This document shows, in pieces, positions 24,301 through 38,862 of a stretch of 64,000 nt of DNA. Under the pieces are notes generated by a model. That model worked only from the letters and a program-made list of their open reading frames with translations. It was not told the origin of the DNA and searched no databases. This DNA comes from Phorcus lineatus (Eukaryota; Mollusca; Gastropoda; Trochida; Trochidae). The stretch lies in assembly GCA_921293015.1 (NCBI GenBank), contig OV121092.1:16250001-16314000 (forward strand), read 5' to 3'. How positions within the stretch are numbered: the stretch's first letter is position 1; each line of letters opens with the position of its first letter. The position numbers and the translations under genes are program-made.

Positions 24301-26677
24301 TGTCGGTTGCATAGCATTTAGGCTTTTATTATTTGTAAGGTAATTACATGCACTAATTTATTGTACCAAAATGCCAACCGAAAAGCATTTATTGTCATGA
24401 AATATAAGCATGTCATGTTTGTCTTCAGCCCTAATGACTAATATATCTGTCAACTCAAATACTGATAATACAACAACAAATGTTATAAAGATACCACTTA
24501 TCAGAAAACAAAATGCTATTTGTTGCAGTTCAAATGTCAATCTAATATTCAAGTGTTCACCTTTAATCCTGTAAGTGTGTACCATCAAAGGAGCCGTTAT
24601 CTAATACATGGATCAATCAATCTTTGTAAAGTAATTTCCATCATTTTCAACAAATGGCAATCAAAGAGCAATTATTGACACGAAAGACAACCATACTAAA
24701 TGTTTGATGAGATACTAATGTACCTGCCAGGTTATCTGCTATTAATGCCTTGAATAAGAAATAACAGAAATACACTTACCAGAAAGTTGCTCGCTACTTC
24801 CTACTGTTCAGTGCTAGATTATATTGTCTCTCTAAATCATCCATTGTTTTCCGTCAATTATCTCCTTATCCATCGTCACGTGAGTCCATGAGTCTTATTT
24901 TTAACTACGATCAGTTGCATATTGTTGGGGCGTTTATTCTTTGAAGGTTATAACAAACACAGTACCAAAGTGAAATCAATAAGCAATTATTGTCACGAAA
25001 GAAAATCAAAGTATTTTTCCTCAGTCTTGATGGGATACTAATGTACCTGTCAACAGTGGCACTCAATGGTAGCGTACAACCGATAAATGGTGCAAAATGT
25101 AACAAGTACAATGTATCAGTATTTAAAAAGCAATTTTATATCAATTAATGAATCTATTAAAAAAGGAGTCAAGGCATAATGACGTATGGACGATAAATGA
25201 CTACTTTTTTCTACAAGCCGTTTCTTTCAGTTTTAGCGTGTAATGGCAATACGCTTGTTTAACCTGATCGATATAACTGTATATGTCAGTTTATAACAAT
25301 TATAGGAACATGTGATACATAGTGCAGTATGTATTTTAAGGGCGTTTTTATGTAGCTAATGCATTACATATAAAAAGCATAATGGGACACAATGACGATG
25401 TTAACAACTGATGATATCGGTAATAAATGTTTCGATGCATTGTGTGTTTCTAAATTGGTGGTAACATAATGCATGAGGTTAAGCATAGTTTTTATTGCTT
25501 TATCTTTCTATCTAACACTGAAACGCTTTCAAGGGTGTGAATGAAACTTTTCTAAAAAGCAGGTAACGTGAGCAATATGTTACATTAAATATTTCTAAAG
25601 CATTTTATAATTATATGTCATAAGAGTACCTGATGAAAGCTCGTAACACATGTTATACGCTATTCGATCGTTTATATTAAATAACATAATTGCATATTGC
25701 ACTTCAAGTATGTGTTATCAAGATATATTGATTTTAGGTGGGATATTTGGTTATCGAGACGATACATTATAGAAGTTGTCATGTTTGCATAAATAAATAG
25801 TTTGACTATTAAAAAACCCCCGAATTAATCTTTTTCATAACGCAACACCAAAGTGCTATTTCAACAACAGATCGATATTGATACGGTAATGCTCATGTTA
25901 ACAATGTCCTTATAATAGCTTAAGAATCTAATGTCAGTGTTTTATTAATCTGTCAGACATATAGACGTTATAGATACACAACAATATTACCTTTGTATTT
26001 TCGAGGATAAATACTCGATCATGGTACCCAAGCAATACGTGGCTTTTAGAATAACCCTTATTTTCTTATTGAATATCTAGTAGTCAATAAGTAGTTTTGG
26101 AGCCTTACATCGTTGATCTAAAGTTTAAAACTGAAGTCATTTTTTCTATTTCAAACAGTTCTTGAAGTTGAAGTAAACAAGAAAAGGAAGGAAATCAGGC
26201 ATTCTTGACAGAATTACAGAATTCATTCTTAAAGGACATTCAAGACGTTCGGGTGATGATGGATGGAGACAGTTTTACTGGTATACAACGACCTTGTGCT
26301 GTGAAGATAATTGTAGAAAGTGGTAACGATGAAGAGAGAGGATGTGTTTTATGAATATACAACTCCCTTTTTATGGGAAGACAATTTTAGACGTTGAGGT
26401 GTTGAAAGATGAAAACTGTTTTATTGACAAACAAGTTCTTATTCTGTAAAGGCATATTGTGAAAGCTGTAGTGTCAGGATATTGTCTTCATTTCTACCAC
26501 ATCAACTCCATATAATGTCATGACAGAAACAAAAGTGGTTCTCCAGACAATAGGCTTACATGCAAATAGCTGAAATCTCGTTTATGTACGTTGTACAATA
26601 CATTTCAACCGCTATTACAGTTTGTGTTGCACGTTTGTAAATTATCATAGTAACTTGTCAAACACATTCAAAACGGG
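21324..26677. other. No recognised gene; one CRE and one hairpin
   Basis: AT-rich, with frames below 80 codons and none of known family. AGAAGCC-TTT-GGCTTCT at 22808-22824 is a perfect 7-bp hairpin. A lone TGACGTCA is at 24062-24069. Confidence 0.45.
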
Positions 26678-27290
26678 ATGCATGTTGAAGGTTAGATCAA
26701 TTTTACATATAGTAAAAGCTGGAATTGATAGCCTATCATTATTCTGTAACAATAAACTTGGAAAACTGTAATAGCCACATCATATCACACCTAAAATTTC
26801 CATCAGGGAAACTAATAGGGTTTTTCAGGCATTACGGCGTAAATCTGAATCATGTTGTAGAACAATGTAATACAGATTCAACCATTAATTAGCTAGTTTG
26901 GGAGAACTATCATGGTGTTTCCTGCTTCCCCCCTCCCCCCAATTGAAAGCTTACAGATGGTTCACACTACATATCCATTAGGGTTCTGCAAAGACACAAG
27001 CAACCTTAATAAGCCATAAAAAGGTCTTTCAGAAGTGAATAGCAATCAAGTTCACGTACAGTTAAAAAGCGATGTGTGGAGAAATATCACGGCCCACCCA
27101 GTTAAACAACACTCCCATTGGGATGTATACAGAAGGTTAGATCCTTTTTACAGATGGAACAGGCTGCTATCACCCCATTATTCTTTCAGCTAATAGAAGG
27201 TCGTGCTCTAGTCATACGTGGTGTTATATAAATAACTCCCATATTGACACAGGCCATGTTGCCTCAGCTGAAATCAATGTCGAAACTTGG
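26678..27290 (+). repeat. Diverged dispersed repeat, two copies here
   Basis: GGGATG followed by GAAGGTTAGATC, TTTTACA and ATTATTCT appears at 26678-26760 and again, longer, at about 27085-27290. The longer copy also resembles 39560-39775: GCTATCAC, CCCCATTAT, AAATAAC, ATTGACA and CATGTTG blocks occur in the same order. No TIR or tail was identified, so the class is unknown. Confidence 0.5.
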
Positions 27291-27446
27291 CCTTCATTAG
27301 AGTTTGTTTAAGGCGCAATGTTTAATTGTCCTTTTAAATTACTCCATCCTTGTTTCACGGAATTAACGTATTTGTGACTGTATTGATAAAAGCTAAGATG
27401 CAAAAAGCTACTGCAATATTGCATCAGTGCGGTTAAGCTACTAACT

Positions 27447-27620
27447 TGAATGAATTTACTATTGAATGTATTTACTATTCTAAGAATGGATTTACTATTG
27501 AGTAAAATAATTTGCTATTGAATGAATGAATTTACTATTGAGTGAATGAATTTACTATTGAATGAATGAATTTACTATTGAATGAATGAATTTACTATTG
27601 AATAAATTTACAATTGAAAG
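27447..27620 (+). repeat. 20-bp minisatellite
   Basis: Unit AATGAATGAATTTACTATTG, nearly perfect at 27521-27600 and degenerate on both sides. It probably grew from a TGAA microsatellite beside TTTACTATT. Confidence 0.9.
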
Positions 27621-30600
27621 AATATTATTTTGTAATGAATTTTCAATCTCATGTTATTTGAATTAAATGCTTTAGAAGTAGGCCTTCGTATTGATCGCTT
27701 GTACGGCACAACTTATTGCTTTTTATAAACTTAACTCAAAAGGAAACTTGCCCTTCATTATTATCCTTCCTCGGACATTTTTGCAAAATGTTCCAGCTTG
27801 AGTCAGTGTTATATAAGACTTAATGTATTCAGCAGAAAAAAACTTAAGTGTCAGGCATTAAGCCTTATTCTCGTAAGTAAATGGCAATAGGTGCTTTTAG
27901 CTGCTTTCATATCTACAACGTCAGTGCCATTTAGAACCACAGAAGTAATACCGACAGTCACGGCGAAACAGCACTAATGAGCTAATGATGTGATCAAAAT
28001 TAAGCTCTTTTGTGACCACGTTGCGTAAACGTTTTTTCAGCAAAAATTCACTACATCCAACTTGATCACACGTTATCACTTTCCTGACGAAAAGGTCAAC
28101 GTCAACGGCATCAACTGCATTTCGTTGGAGCCTTAGTCGGAATGAATTGTGAAGTCTTTAACTTACATAATTTTTAATTATGATGTGATTAATTGTTAAG
28201 TCTTTAAATTATATATTTTTAAATTATGATTTGATATATTTAATGTGAAACGAAGATTGAATACACAGACTTAAGGACATATTTGGTTCAACAAATTGTG
28301 TCTCCAATGTTCCCTTTTTATAGCATAAATATGTTCAAAGTGTTGATATCAAATAGCACCAAGTTATATAATTTCCACAAGTAGAACGAAAATGTACTTT
28401 GGACATATTGTTTAATACAGGCCCTACTTATAAACCCTCTTACGCCCGGGTACCCGGACACAACCAGGATGTTGTCAGGCCATGACATAATGCCGATCGT
28501 GTGTATTTGTTATACTAAGTAATGTAACATAAATCTAAACACTAGCAGACCGGATAATTGTCACGTGGTTGGTATTTGACATATCATATTGCAGTGTTAC
28601 TAACATGCTGCAGAGTGTTGGTTACGAAAATATCTACGAAATTTCTTTTTATTTTATGCAAAATTCAATTTCATGTATTTTCACTTTTGACCAAATTTAA
28701 AATGTTTGCATTCCGATCTAGACGACGGTACAAAGCCATGTATCTATACGTGGATTTGATTTGAATTTTGGACTTAAATCACCAACCAATATGACAAGCA
28801 CTCCCTTTATGGCAGTGATAAATGTATTCCAGAAAAAATGAAATGTCATAACATTCACATTTGAAATAATTTAATTTCTCTCAATATTAAACATTTCAGG
28901 AAACTTTTGATCCTGTCGGTAGCAATCACGACCGATATGCCGTGGCTGTTGTATGTATTTCAAAGCAGAACTGCGCAATACAATTTCAATTCAGCATGTC
29001 AAAACTATTAACTTTCTTTCAGGGCTTGAATTTTAACGAACTTAAAACAGGATGGTCTTTTGGTTTAAATTGCCGGTTAAACAAACTCAGAAATACTTCA
29101 AAGAAGAAGGCGTGGCTTTGAATGCTAATTGAGTTTCTTGTCAACTCAAATAAAACCAACGGACATTTCAACATGTTTAACACCCTTTGGAATTTGAAAA
29201 TTTAAAATTGACTTCAAATTTCCAATTATGCTGTCTTGTTTTAATTCACATGCATTTTGGGTTTTGATTCACATATAAATCATTGGTGAAATAACGTTGG
29301 TTTTCTTAACGTTTTTAAAAATCGTATTAATATCAAAATGAAAAATACAAACTTCAGAAAGTACGGAAAGAACCTTCAGGAAGGAAGTACATTATAGTAA
29401 AAAGCCCACTTATTTCAATAGGCTATGATAACAATGCTTTGGAAAAAATCTCCATACAATTCCTTGCAACGTGATCGTTTATTTACAAATAAAACCCAAA
29501 AACATTATGGATAAAAGATATAAATGATTTCTACTACGAACAATTTTGTTCTATTTAATGTAATTAGGCAGAAATCAATACAAACACATGGTCAAATAAT
29601 GTTTCAAGAGAACTCGAGAATATTGTCAATAAAATCTGTTGCTGCCTTTCTTCAATTGTTGAATGTTTAAAGTCTATACAACTGAAAGATGATTCACTGA
29701 AAATATACCCAGATTCTGAATTCATATAATGCTAGATTTTTGTGTTCTTTCAAACCTCCTGGGAACGTTTTGGATTACACGATTGTTTCGTATTACCGTT
29801 ACTGTTTCTTGTTTGTAAAATAAGGACGTCTCACTATGCTTAATAATTTGATGAATTCAAGCGATGAGTTTCTATCCAAATAATAATTTTATAAATTCAT
29901 AAAAAGATTTTCTATCCAATTCTTGAACAAAAGAATCAAATGACTCTCATAAGTTCAGCAGTGAATGTTTTTAACGTTTGACAGGCACTTGTATTTCATA
30001 CCGAACAAAAGAAGATACTTTGATATTCAATATTTTAGTAGTATACACATTAAAATGTAACAGTCTGAATAATTCCGAATAGAAAATTCGTGTGGTGTAT
30101 TATCATATTTGTAGTGTATATATGACCGAACGAATGACGTTTTTTAAGATGAATAAAATTCCAAAGAACATAGACGATTTGAAAAAATAAATCTATATTC
30201 AGGCATAAATTTCTTTAATAATGTATATATCGCTTCTTACTCGCAATAGGTTATCAGGATTGGAAGCAAATATCTACATCGTGAAACGTGTAGATTTACA
30301 TACTAGTTTTTTAAGTTATGGCACCAGCCTGTATCAACAAATAAACTGCCTGTTCAGATTCAAAGGTATCGTCGTAATTGACGTAACGTCATTTCCACAT
30401 CTGTTTTTTATCAAAAATATTAGAGAGTTGTAAGGTTTACAATTAGTTAATATGAACTTTAAGATGTTGTCATCTTATAAAATATCATTCATGCAGTGAT
30501 ACAAATTTTATATACAAGTGCTGAGTAATGAATAATCTTGAGATTTCTTAGGTTGTTACCAAAACAGAACAGACAGTAAAGCTTTAACGTACATACAACT

Positions 30601-31317
30601 GTTCGGAATTACAGAATCGGTGGAAGAACAGTTCTTTTGAAATCTTCTTTTGTACACTACACATACATGAATGAATTGTTAGCCGAGAAATATTGGCATT
30701 TCATCAAATGTCTACATTAATGAAAGTATACAGCGGACATTTTAGTTTTCATTTAAAATGTCCGTAAAGGTATTGTGTCATTTATATTGACCGTGTAATC
30801 ATATTTAAATACCTAATCCAAAATAGGTTGATGGTTTGAAAACATTAAAATACACATTTCAATGTGTTCAATAAACACTTTTCATGAAAAAGCGATATTA
30901 AAAATATATATTGTACAAACATTTTTCCTGTACCGGGATATCCGGTGTAGTTGTCGATACAGCCTAACACGTTTTATATGTACAATGTAAACAGTGTCAT
31001 TTGCACAGGACATATATTAGAAAATATAATTACTCCAGGCATTTCGTCTTTCAGTGAACGGAAGTATTAAGTTATTCATAGTAGTTTTCTCTCCATTGTA
31101 AAACTTTCGCACAGTGTAATTCTCAAATGTATCAAGAAAAACAGTAGCAACTCGTTAAGCAAAAGTATGATTAATACAAAAACTTGATTGATAATGAATC
31201 TTTAATGGCAGAATCATTATTTTGGTAACATATATGTTAATATATACGAACAATATTTCCACGATGATGATTTCGTCATAGTCACATTTAATACATATTA
31301 ACGAGTTGAATCAAGAG
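27621..31317. other. No recognised gene
   Basis: AT-rich sequence with short frames only (70 codons or fewer). TGACGTAACGTCA at about 30379-30391 is a near-palindromic CRE-like site. No larger structure was recognised. Confidence 0.5.
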
Positions 31318-31392
31318 TTCAAACCATAGTAATTGGATTGAGCTAGAAAGGGTACATTATCCGGTTTCCATAACAAATAATGACTTTACCCT
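31318..31392 (+). repeat. 75-bp direct repeat, copy 1
   Basis: Starts TTCAAACCATAGTAATTGG and ends AATGACTTTACCCT. It matches 34790-34864 at 74 of 75 positions; the difference is TTTCCATA here against TTTCTATA there. Flanks differ apart from a weak GAATCA-like match upstream. There are no TIRs and no open frame of note. Confidence 0.9.
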
Positions 31393-32100
31393 TTAAAATG
31401 CAACTATGCATGTACTGAAAATATCATCACTATATCAGTTTTTTCAGGAGCAGATAATACTTTTCGATTAAATGACCTGTATGATAAGGTTAGGGTATGT
31501 GAATCCAATAATATACTCATCGTCACTTTAAAGTATGTGGATTAGTGAATGTACATGTTCGACATGATTGAGAAGAGAAAGTATATGTGTCCTTTTAGTC
31601 CAGATGTCACACACATATATCATGTTAAGCAAATACGTACACACATAGAAGTATTTCATTTCAATTGTATATGTATTCCTTTGAAATCTTGATATCAATA
31701 CAAGGTTCTTGTTCACTTTCATCATTGTGATCTATTATTTCGTTATGTTCCTTTTATAAGGACGGACAACACTATTTCTTATAAAAGATCAGAGAAATGC
31801 TTTAGATGTTCACATAAGACCTCCCCTGTCAAAAGCTTATCAATACAAGTATATTATACCAGAGTTATTATTGGAAATTGGTCGTTGGCGTGGAAGTAAA
31901 TCTGTATTGTAAACACAACATACTAAACATTCTTGAATTCATATTATACTATACGCATACATGTATTATCTAGATGTCTTACATTGTAACTGTTCTAACA
32001 ACGTTGACGTTTGTATAAGATAAGACCAATCGATGTAAGCATACAGAAACAGATTTGTCTTTTCTTGTCTTGTCTGAGAGACAGAGAAAGAGAGACATAC

Positions 32101-32242
<142 letters not shown>

Positions 32243-33496
32243 ATTAGAGGTTTCAGAGGCTACGTGTCAGACCACACATTCAATCTTTGTAATTCATAGA
32301 ATCAATAGCTTCATACTCTAGTAGCATTGTTGCTTGCAAATGAGAAATGTATTTCAAAATTCCTTGCTCAGACCATTTGGCTAATTGAATAAAATGAAAT
32401 GCGTTGTATAAAGTCATTCATATAAAATTTAACTTTTGAATTGATTAGGCGTTTTCAAATGTATGGTAAATGTCTAACGTTACTCTGCAAAAGCTTTCAT
32501 AAAGTGGTTTTAATGATATCATCAGAAATATGCATATGCAGTTTACATGACAAGGTCGAAATAGCGCCTAAATGTCAGGAGTTTGTGGTAGCTTGCTTAA
32601 TGGAAAAAGTGGTTTAAAAAGAGATTATTGAAAATGTCAATTGGTTTATTTTAGCTGAAACCAGATATTTCATGTTTTATTCAGCAGCTCAGAAATTATC
32701 TGCTTAAATGTCAGTTGCATGATTTAGGCTGAGGTGAAGGTAACTGCAATATATGAAACATATTTTCTTCAGTTTTTTTAAATTCCAATAACAATAGCAA
32801 TGATATAATAGATGACATGACATGACATGACAGATGGTGACACATTAGCCTGTATATAGTTCAGCTGACAGTAAAGTTCAGCAACAATCACCGCGGTTCA
32901 TAAATGAATTTGGGATCAGCTTCTCCATCAAAGAATTTCCTACTTTAAAAGGTTAAACATGGACACAGGAATCGAAGGGTTTTAATTAAATGTGCATCGG
33001 TTATTTGTTCTATATATGATTACAGAAATAAACTAATTAGATAACTTCTATAACTCCCAATGAAGCAAATAAGAACGGCGATTGCATTGGTCTTCTGACC
33101 AGAACATGTGTTGTGTCATGCTTCCTGCAATCGGCAGTATTCTTCTTGTAGGGGTAAATCGTCTTTGTCATAAAGTAATGAACCAGGGGCTCATGATTGA
33201 GTTACCGAACATGTTCATGAAAGTTCACCGTTTTGTTAAGTGTTGTTGAGTCCAGCGTTCGTGGAGGATGGCGTAACCTTTATAAGACTTTCGACGTTGG
33301 TTTCGCGATCATCAAACAATATGATAAGCGATTTATTTTTCTTTGCACTATTTGCAAAATGTTGGAACTGATTGCTAACACTCCAAATGACAAATAGTAA
33401 ATGTATGAATACTTCCAAATGTTACGTTTTTAACCAATCTGATGAAGGGGTAACCATATACGCCGACGTGAATTTCACAATAAATTAGTTATTCGG

Positions 33497-33627
33497 CAGA
33501 AAATCTTGTCTTTCTGGTGTCATTTCATTTAAGGAAAGATTTTTTAATTTTATATCACCACATATGACATTTAGGTTCGTATCAAAGGTAAATAATATGT
33601 TATGAAAATCACGTAGAGGCTCTTTAA
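33497..33627 (-). mobile_element. Truncated copy of the TTAA-flanked MITE
   Basis: On the minus strand it begins at TTAA (33624-33627) with AGAGCCTCTACGTGATTTTC and follows the left part of the full element at 38390-38858 for about 125 bp at nearly 90% identity by eye. The other end is missing. A frame of 71 codons at 33485-33700 (minus) and one at 38334-38528 (plus) share the peptide KEPLRDFHNI because they cross the same repeat. Confidence 0.75.
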
Positions 33628-33734
33628 GGGAGCAGCACCAAGTTTTCGGAAAGATGTATCTCTTCAATTTTTCCGTAATCCTAATTTTTCCCTGTGCCAA
33701 TCCGTAGTTGGAGAGGAAACATTAAAGTAACCAC

Positions 33735-33965
33735 TAGAGGGCATATTTGTGTGAACACCTTTTAATCATTTGAGGTAGGGAAATGGATTAGCATAGCTTT
33801 ACCGAACATGTAACGACCATTTAGAAACTGATTCATTTCATTTATAAACATTATCTTGAAATTGGTGACAGTTATTTTCGTTTTGGTGAGATCACTTTTC
33901 TTATCGATAAAAACGTGTTAGCGCCCTATTCAACCTTTATTACTTGAAGTCTGCAAAAATGTACC
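33735..33965 (+). mobile_element. GGGACAGTAGCA-type MITE, partial copy
   Basis: GTGTGAACACCTTTTAATCA then GGTAGGGAAATGGATTAGCA match the interior of 41361-41692 and 16272-16400. Further right, ATTTTCGTTTTGGTGAGATC matches the right interior of the 41-kb copy. The terminal GTGTTAGCGCCCT is a decayed form of GTGCTACTGTCCCT. It lies about 110 bp from the truncated TTAA-type MITE. Confidence 0.6.
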
Positions 33966-34789
33966 ACACGAGTTAATTCGGTTAAGGGGGACTTAAACAT
34001 AACAGTGACGGATCCAGGATTTTGGTTTTTTGAAAAATAGAGTTACTACTTCGGTTTACATGTACATTCGAGTACCCCTGTGATAATCTGGATTTACATG
34101 TATAACTCCTCCATTTCGGTAAAATCCGTCTAATCTTATGATTGTTGATTGGTATAAAGTGTTTATAGTAATCACATGATATCTTCTTACAATTCGTTCA
34201 TCAACATATGGAATTCAACATCTATAAACGGACTGCGTTTGAAGTTTTAATCAGAATCAAACTGTTTTTTCCTAAAAACATACCATTCTCACAAACATTA
34301 TCATTCGAAACTTAAATATGGCATTCATTTTTTCCGTAATGATATTAGGTCATCAAGTCGACAGAGAATGATTTCCGAAAGGAGACAGAGCTTGTAAGTA
34401 GATATAAACATGACCCCATTGAAAAAATGATATTAACCAGATGCTTACAAAGATTACTTTATAGCATTTCTGACATACAGATAACCTGATAGATATATAG
34501 ATAAGAACAGCCTAGACGAACCTTCATCATGTCAAACAGCTACATATAGCCGCAATCTTTAAGTTAATTTTGATAAATATAGCTTATAGATAAGTTACTG
34601 TCATGTAACCGGATCTAGATATAAAGTGTCAGCCACCAACGTTTACAAAAGAAACACACTCCTTTCAAGATAAACGACAACCTTTTTTAGCAATGTATAA
34701 TTTGGTGTATACCAGCAAAGATAATAACAGAAATACAAGTTTGGATTTGTAATAAGGTTAACTTGTCTGACATTTTGAATCAGAAACAC

Positions 34790-34864
34790 TTCAAACCATA
34801 GTAATTGGATTGAGCTAGAAAGGGTACATTATCCGGTTTCTATAACAAATAATGACTTTACCCT
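34790..34864 (+). repeat. 75-bp direct repeat, copy 2
   Basis: Near-identical partner of 31318-31392, 3.47 kb downstream in the same orientation, with one C-to-T difference. Confidence 0.9.
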
Positions 34865-37800
34865 ATATATTTCCGGACTACGGTAAGAATAAGGTAAACG
34901 GATTTCTTTTATTGACGGTCACCGGTTTGACATTATATAACAAATAGATATAGATAAACAGAGTTTTAAAACATACAATTACACACATGTACGTTGTATA
35001 TCATTCGTAAAACTATGTTTAGCAACAATCGTTTTGTTTGTGAAATCCATAAAATAAATACCTGGCCTGTCATTGTATATAGTCTTGACATTAAGATTGC
35101 AATGGGAATTTTAAGTATAAAATTGGTATATAAAATATTGATATAAGTACCTACAAAACTCTACACAACGAATGCCTGTTTAAAAAAAAAACAATAATAT
35201 TTTCAAATTAGACACTTCCACACAGAATAAATGAATTCTTTGAAATAAAGGTATGGTTTATATGCATTTAATGCGAAAATTTTATCATTCGAAAGACAAT
35301 CAAAAAGAATTCTCCTCGATAAAACCTGAATTGAGAAAAACTGATACTGGTATAGATTGTCGAGGATGATGAGGATCCTTACAGCATGGTTACCAGTATT
35401 GTCTTGAAAGTACGAGAGAATGTTAAGATCTATTGTCAGCAAAACATTTCTTACTTCCTAAAGTAAAATTGGATACCTTCATAAAAATGTGAAGCCAAAT
35501 AAGACCGTTGACAGTTATTCAAAGTGATAGAGAACAAAAAGATGTCAGATAGAGAAAAGATCACGATAATGATTCTTATAACGTGTCACTCTTTTAAAGC
35601 TGTTCTACAAAGAAATGCCTTCTTAAGTAGGTGTCGATAGTAATATAATCACAAGACGAAAACGTATAGATCTAAAGGTTCAAATGACATTGACAATTTT
35701 CTAACATGCCAAATTAACGTACCGTGTAACGCAACATTGGATATAAGGTAATTGATTATCATGTTATATCAATCTATCTAAACTATTTTCGAATATTTTG
35801 AAAGGATTTTAAACATGATTTCACAGCCAAAGAAAAACGGATACTTCCCTCAGAAAACAACAAGTTAATTTGATTCAATGAGAATTGTCGAAAAAAAGGC
35901 ATTCAATCAAAATTCTTGATGCCCAATATCCTATTATATTATTCTCTCGAATCATTTCCCAAAAGAACACATATTTTTATGAATTATTGACAATAATGAT
36001 TTTTCGTTTCTACGAGGATGGATGTGACGTTACATCTTCATTGATTATATGTCGAAATATCTTTTTTCAGTTGAAATAACACAGAACAGAATACAGTTGA
36101 GACGAATGAGCGATTTTTAATCATAGCGAAATTGTACAAAACAAAGACACAAACGATCAAACAAAACAACTTATCCTATCATTTAGATTTTTTTAATGGA
36201 TAAGTTTCGAATGTTTTGATCCCAGATCATTCAACTTGGTAACTTACTGTTTCTGCTAAAGAGAATAAAACATCCTCTTCTCAAAAGGAAATATTAAAGG
36301 GTTTGATATAATATTTGCTTGTCTAAAAATATTCTAAGATAATTGCATTTAGATACAACATAAATGAACAAACTATCTGTATTCACACATGTATTAAAAC
36401 GTTTGGTCTTTTATATCATAAAAAAGGTCTTTTGTCGAATGATTTTCTTTCAAGTTTGACTGGCATTCAAATATTTAAAGGTCGTATCATTATGAACGAT
36501 AGAATGCATATCTTCCAGAGATGCCTGGAAACAGTGACATTAATATTACTTGATAAGTTGTAAACATTTTCAAATTTAAAAAGGCACGTCGTGAGAGTCA
36601 CATATGCCTAACTTCATAAATGTTGTCATTTGATAGAGAGGTACGGACTGTAGCTGAAAAGTATCATTTTAAAAGATGTGATCATATCGATATCGATGAC
36701 GCACGTCAATTAGTCAAACGTAATTTTTGAAACTTTTCTAGATAAAAGATAAAAGTGTTTTGTAATACAAATGTATATGTAAATGTATCCATGTAACTAG
36801 GTGGTGTGATTTCGGCTGTTGCGAATACATAGGCTGATATTTTAGGAGATGAATATTTAAGATTTAAATGATATGAGTGGCATTTAACACTAGCTCTTAA
36901 ATGTATGTAGGGTTCCGACTTTTCAATGGTGGTTGTGCATCATAGATTATTTATTATGTTAAATTGTTAACTAAATTAGATTAATCAGATATCACACACA
37001 GAGATTTCATACACCAGCTCTTGAAAAAAGACACCAAGTACAACATTATAAAGTGTTACCATGAAAAATACAACTTTGTCTCAAAAGCGTTTAAAACAAA
37101 GTAAAATGCTCAAAATAGTTTAATGCAAAATAGTTTAATGTACAGAGCTAATATGTAGGGAAATATTCTGCAACCGAATTTCAACGTAACCTTCGTCTGC
37201 AATGAAGGTATTAGACTAAAAGTCCTAATGGTCAAAACGAAATAACTTGGTAGACATACCGTCATGATAACATCATCGTTCAACAACAACCAGCCCTGGA
37301 TCTTTACATCAGGCAATTTTCTAATCAAATAACCTTCCCTTGAGTTTTTGTTATACAATACAATCCAAATGAAACGGCTGAAAGTGATGATACGATTAAA
37401 AATAGAATGGTTGACAGATTGATGAGCATCGGAACACACAGCCCTACGGCAACCGATGGTGTCAGGGATCGATGCGTCAAGGCTATTACCTATTAGACAT
37501 TCGAGGCCAAAATGTATAAATTAAGGTCTCTTTCATACTGTAGGTTCTTTAAAAAGCATGACAAATATATTCCCGATGCAAATCAGAAAACTATTTCAAG
37601 CACAAGGAGGCATGATGAAACTTGTATTTGTGAGAGTGTTATATCCAAAATTCATGATTTCCGTGCTAAAAATCAATTGATTGGTTATTGTACAGAGGAA
37701 GTGTAACGTTATGACATTGTAACGTTGTAACTTAATTATGAAAAATTCATCTGTTCTGTCAGTCCGCATTTCTATATTCATGTCAAACAACTGTTACGTT

Positions 37801-38385
37801 ACGCTTCATGAGCTATTTTTGATAATCGTATTCTTTATTTTAACTATAGGGGAAAATCTGGTCGTGCATAACTGTATATTAAGGAAGTTAAGTGACAAAA
37901 AACATCCACGTTACAATACTTAGAAGAATTAAGTCAAATTATCGTGCATTTTGAAAACTATGATAAGTAATGCGATGACCTTTGAATAAAAACAATCTTT
38001 ACATTTGGTGAACTGTCGCTAATGAGCCATATAACAACGTTCAAAAATTTCAATTAGAAACTTACCTTTTTCCTAAAACATACAGACTTGGATGTGACTT
38101 TAGAAACGATCTCGTTGTAACAATATTGGAAGGTTACCAACCGATATTCTTGGGTCAAAATTTAAAAAAACCCATTCGTTTTTTTTTAATTTTCGTGCTC
38201 CTACGAATTATGACATATAACCCTACTTGAACAACTTAAGGAGAAGACGTAAAATTGATCTACATGTAATTAATATTAGCTGTAACATTATACCTACCGA
38301 AGTTCGTTATTCCATCAAGAAAATAACACACCTGTGTCGCGCAAACGCGACAGTCATCCAATCATGAGAGAGCTGGCTTTGTACT
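34865..38385. other. No recognised gene
   Basis: AT-rich. The longest frame is 109 codons on the minus strand at 37110-37439, without a recognised domain or splice context. No significant repeat was noticed. Confidence 0.5.
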
Positions 38386-38862
38386 TTAAAGAGCCACTCC
38401 GTGATTTTCATAACATATTTTTTACCTTTAATACGAACATAAATGTCATCTGTGGTGATTTAAAATCAAAACATTTTAACTTTTTATGTCCAAAAGAGAT
38501 ATATATGACAAAAACTGGTTTTCCATGAAAAACGAAAAACAGTCTTATAATTGCACAGAAGTGTAGATATCATGTCCAATATACATGGATACTAGTTATA
38601 TAACCTAACAAACACTATCAACTCCTAACTGCCATTCTAGCTGTTTTATATAAGTCTCCAAAATTACGTTTGACTATTTGACGCGCGCCACTGTCCGGTT
38701 TTCGATCATAATTGCGACGTTCTACCTTCATATTGTCCCTGTTAAAAAGCAATAAGCTTTAAAATGTGTCTTTTTGGTAACAGTCGATACTTCGCGATCA
38801 AATGACATCATTGATTAAGTTTGGCATATATGACTCCAACAACTCACGGAGTGGCTCTTTAA
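38386..38862. mobile_element. MITE with TTAA target duplication (piggyBac-like ends)
   Basis: TTAA at 38386-38389 and 38859-38862 flank a 469-bp element. The left end AGAGCCACTCCGTGA is the exact inverse of the right end TCACGGAGTGGCTCT; including TTTAAA, 20 bp are perfectly inverted. TTAA duplications are known for the piggyBac superfamily, so that is the likely mobiliser, though the TIR does not begin with the usual CCC. No transposase frame is present. A truncated relative is at 33497-33627. Confidence 0.8.

Noticed and set aside
27447..27620. Possible CRISPR-like array
   Set aside because: Repeats are directly contiguous 20-bp units with no unique spacers; it is a minisatellite in a eukaryotic context.
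37110..37439. 109-codon minus-strand frame
   Set aside because: Length is within what chance allows in 64 kb on six frames; composition and flanks show no exon features.
33485..38528. Shared peptide KEPLRDFHNI in two frames
   Set aside because: It looked like a conserved protein, but both frames lie in copies of the TTAA-type MITE at nearly 90% nucleotide identity; the peptide follows from the DNA repeat.
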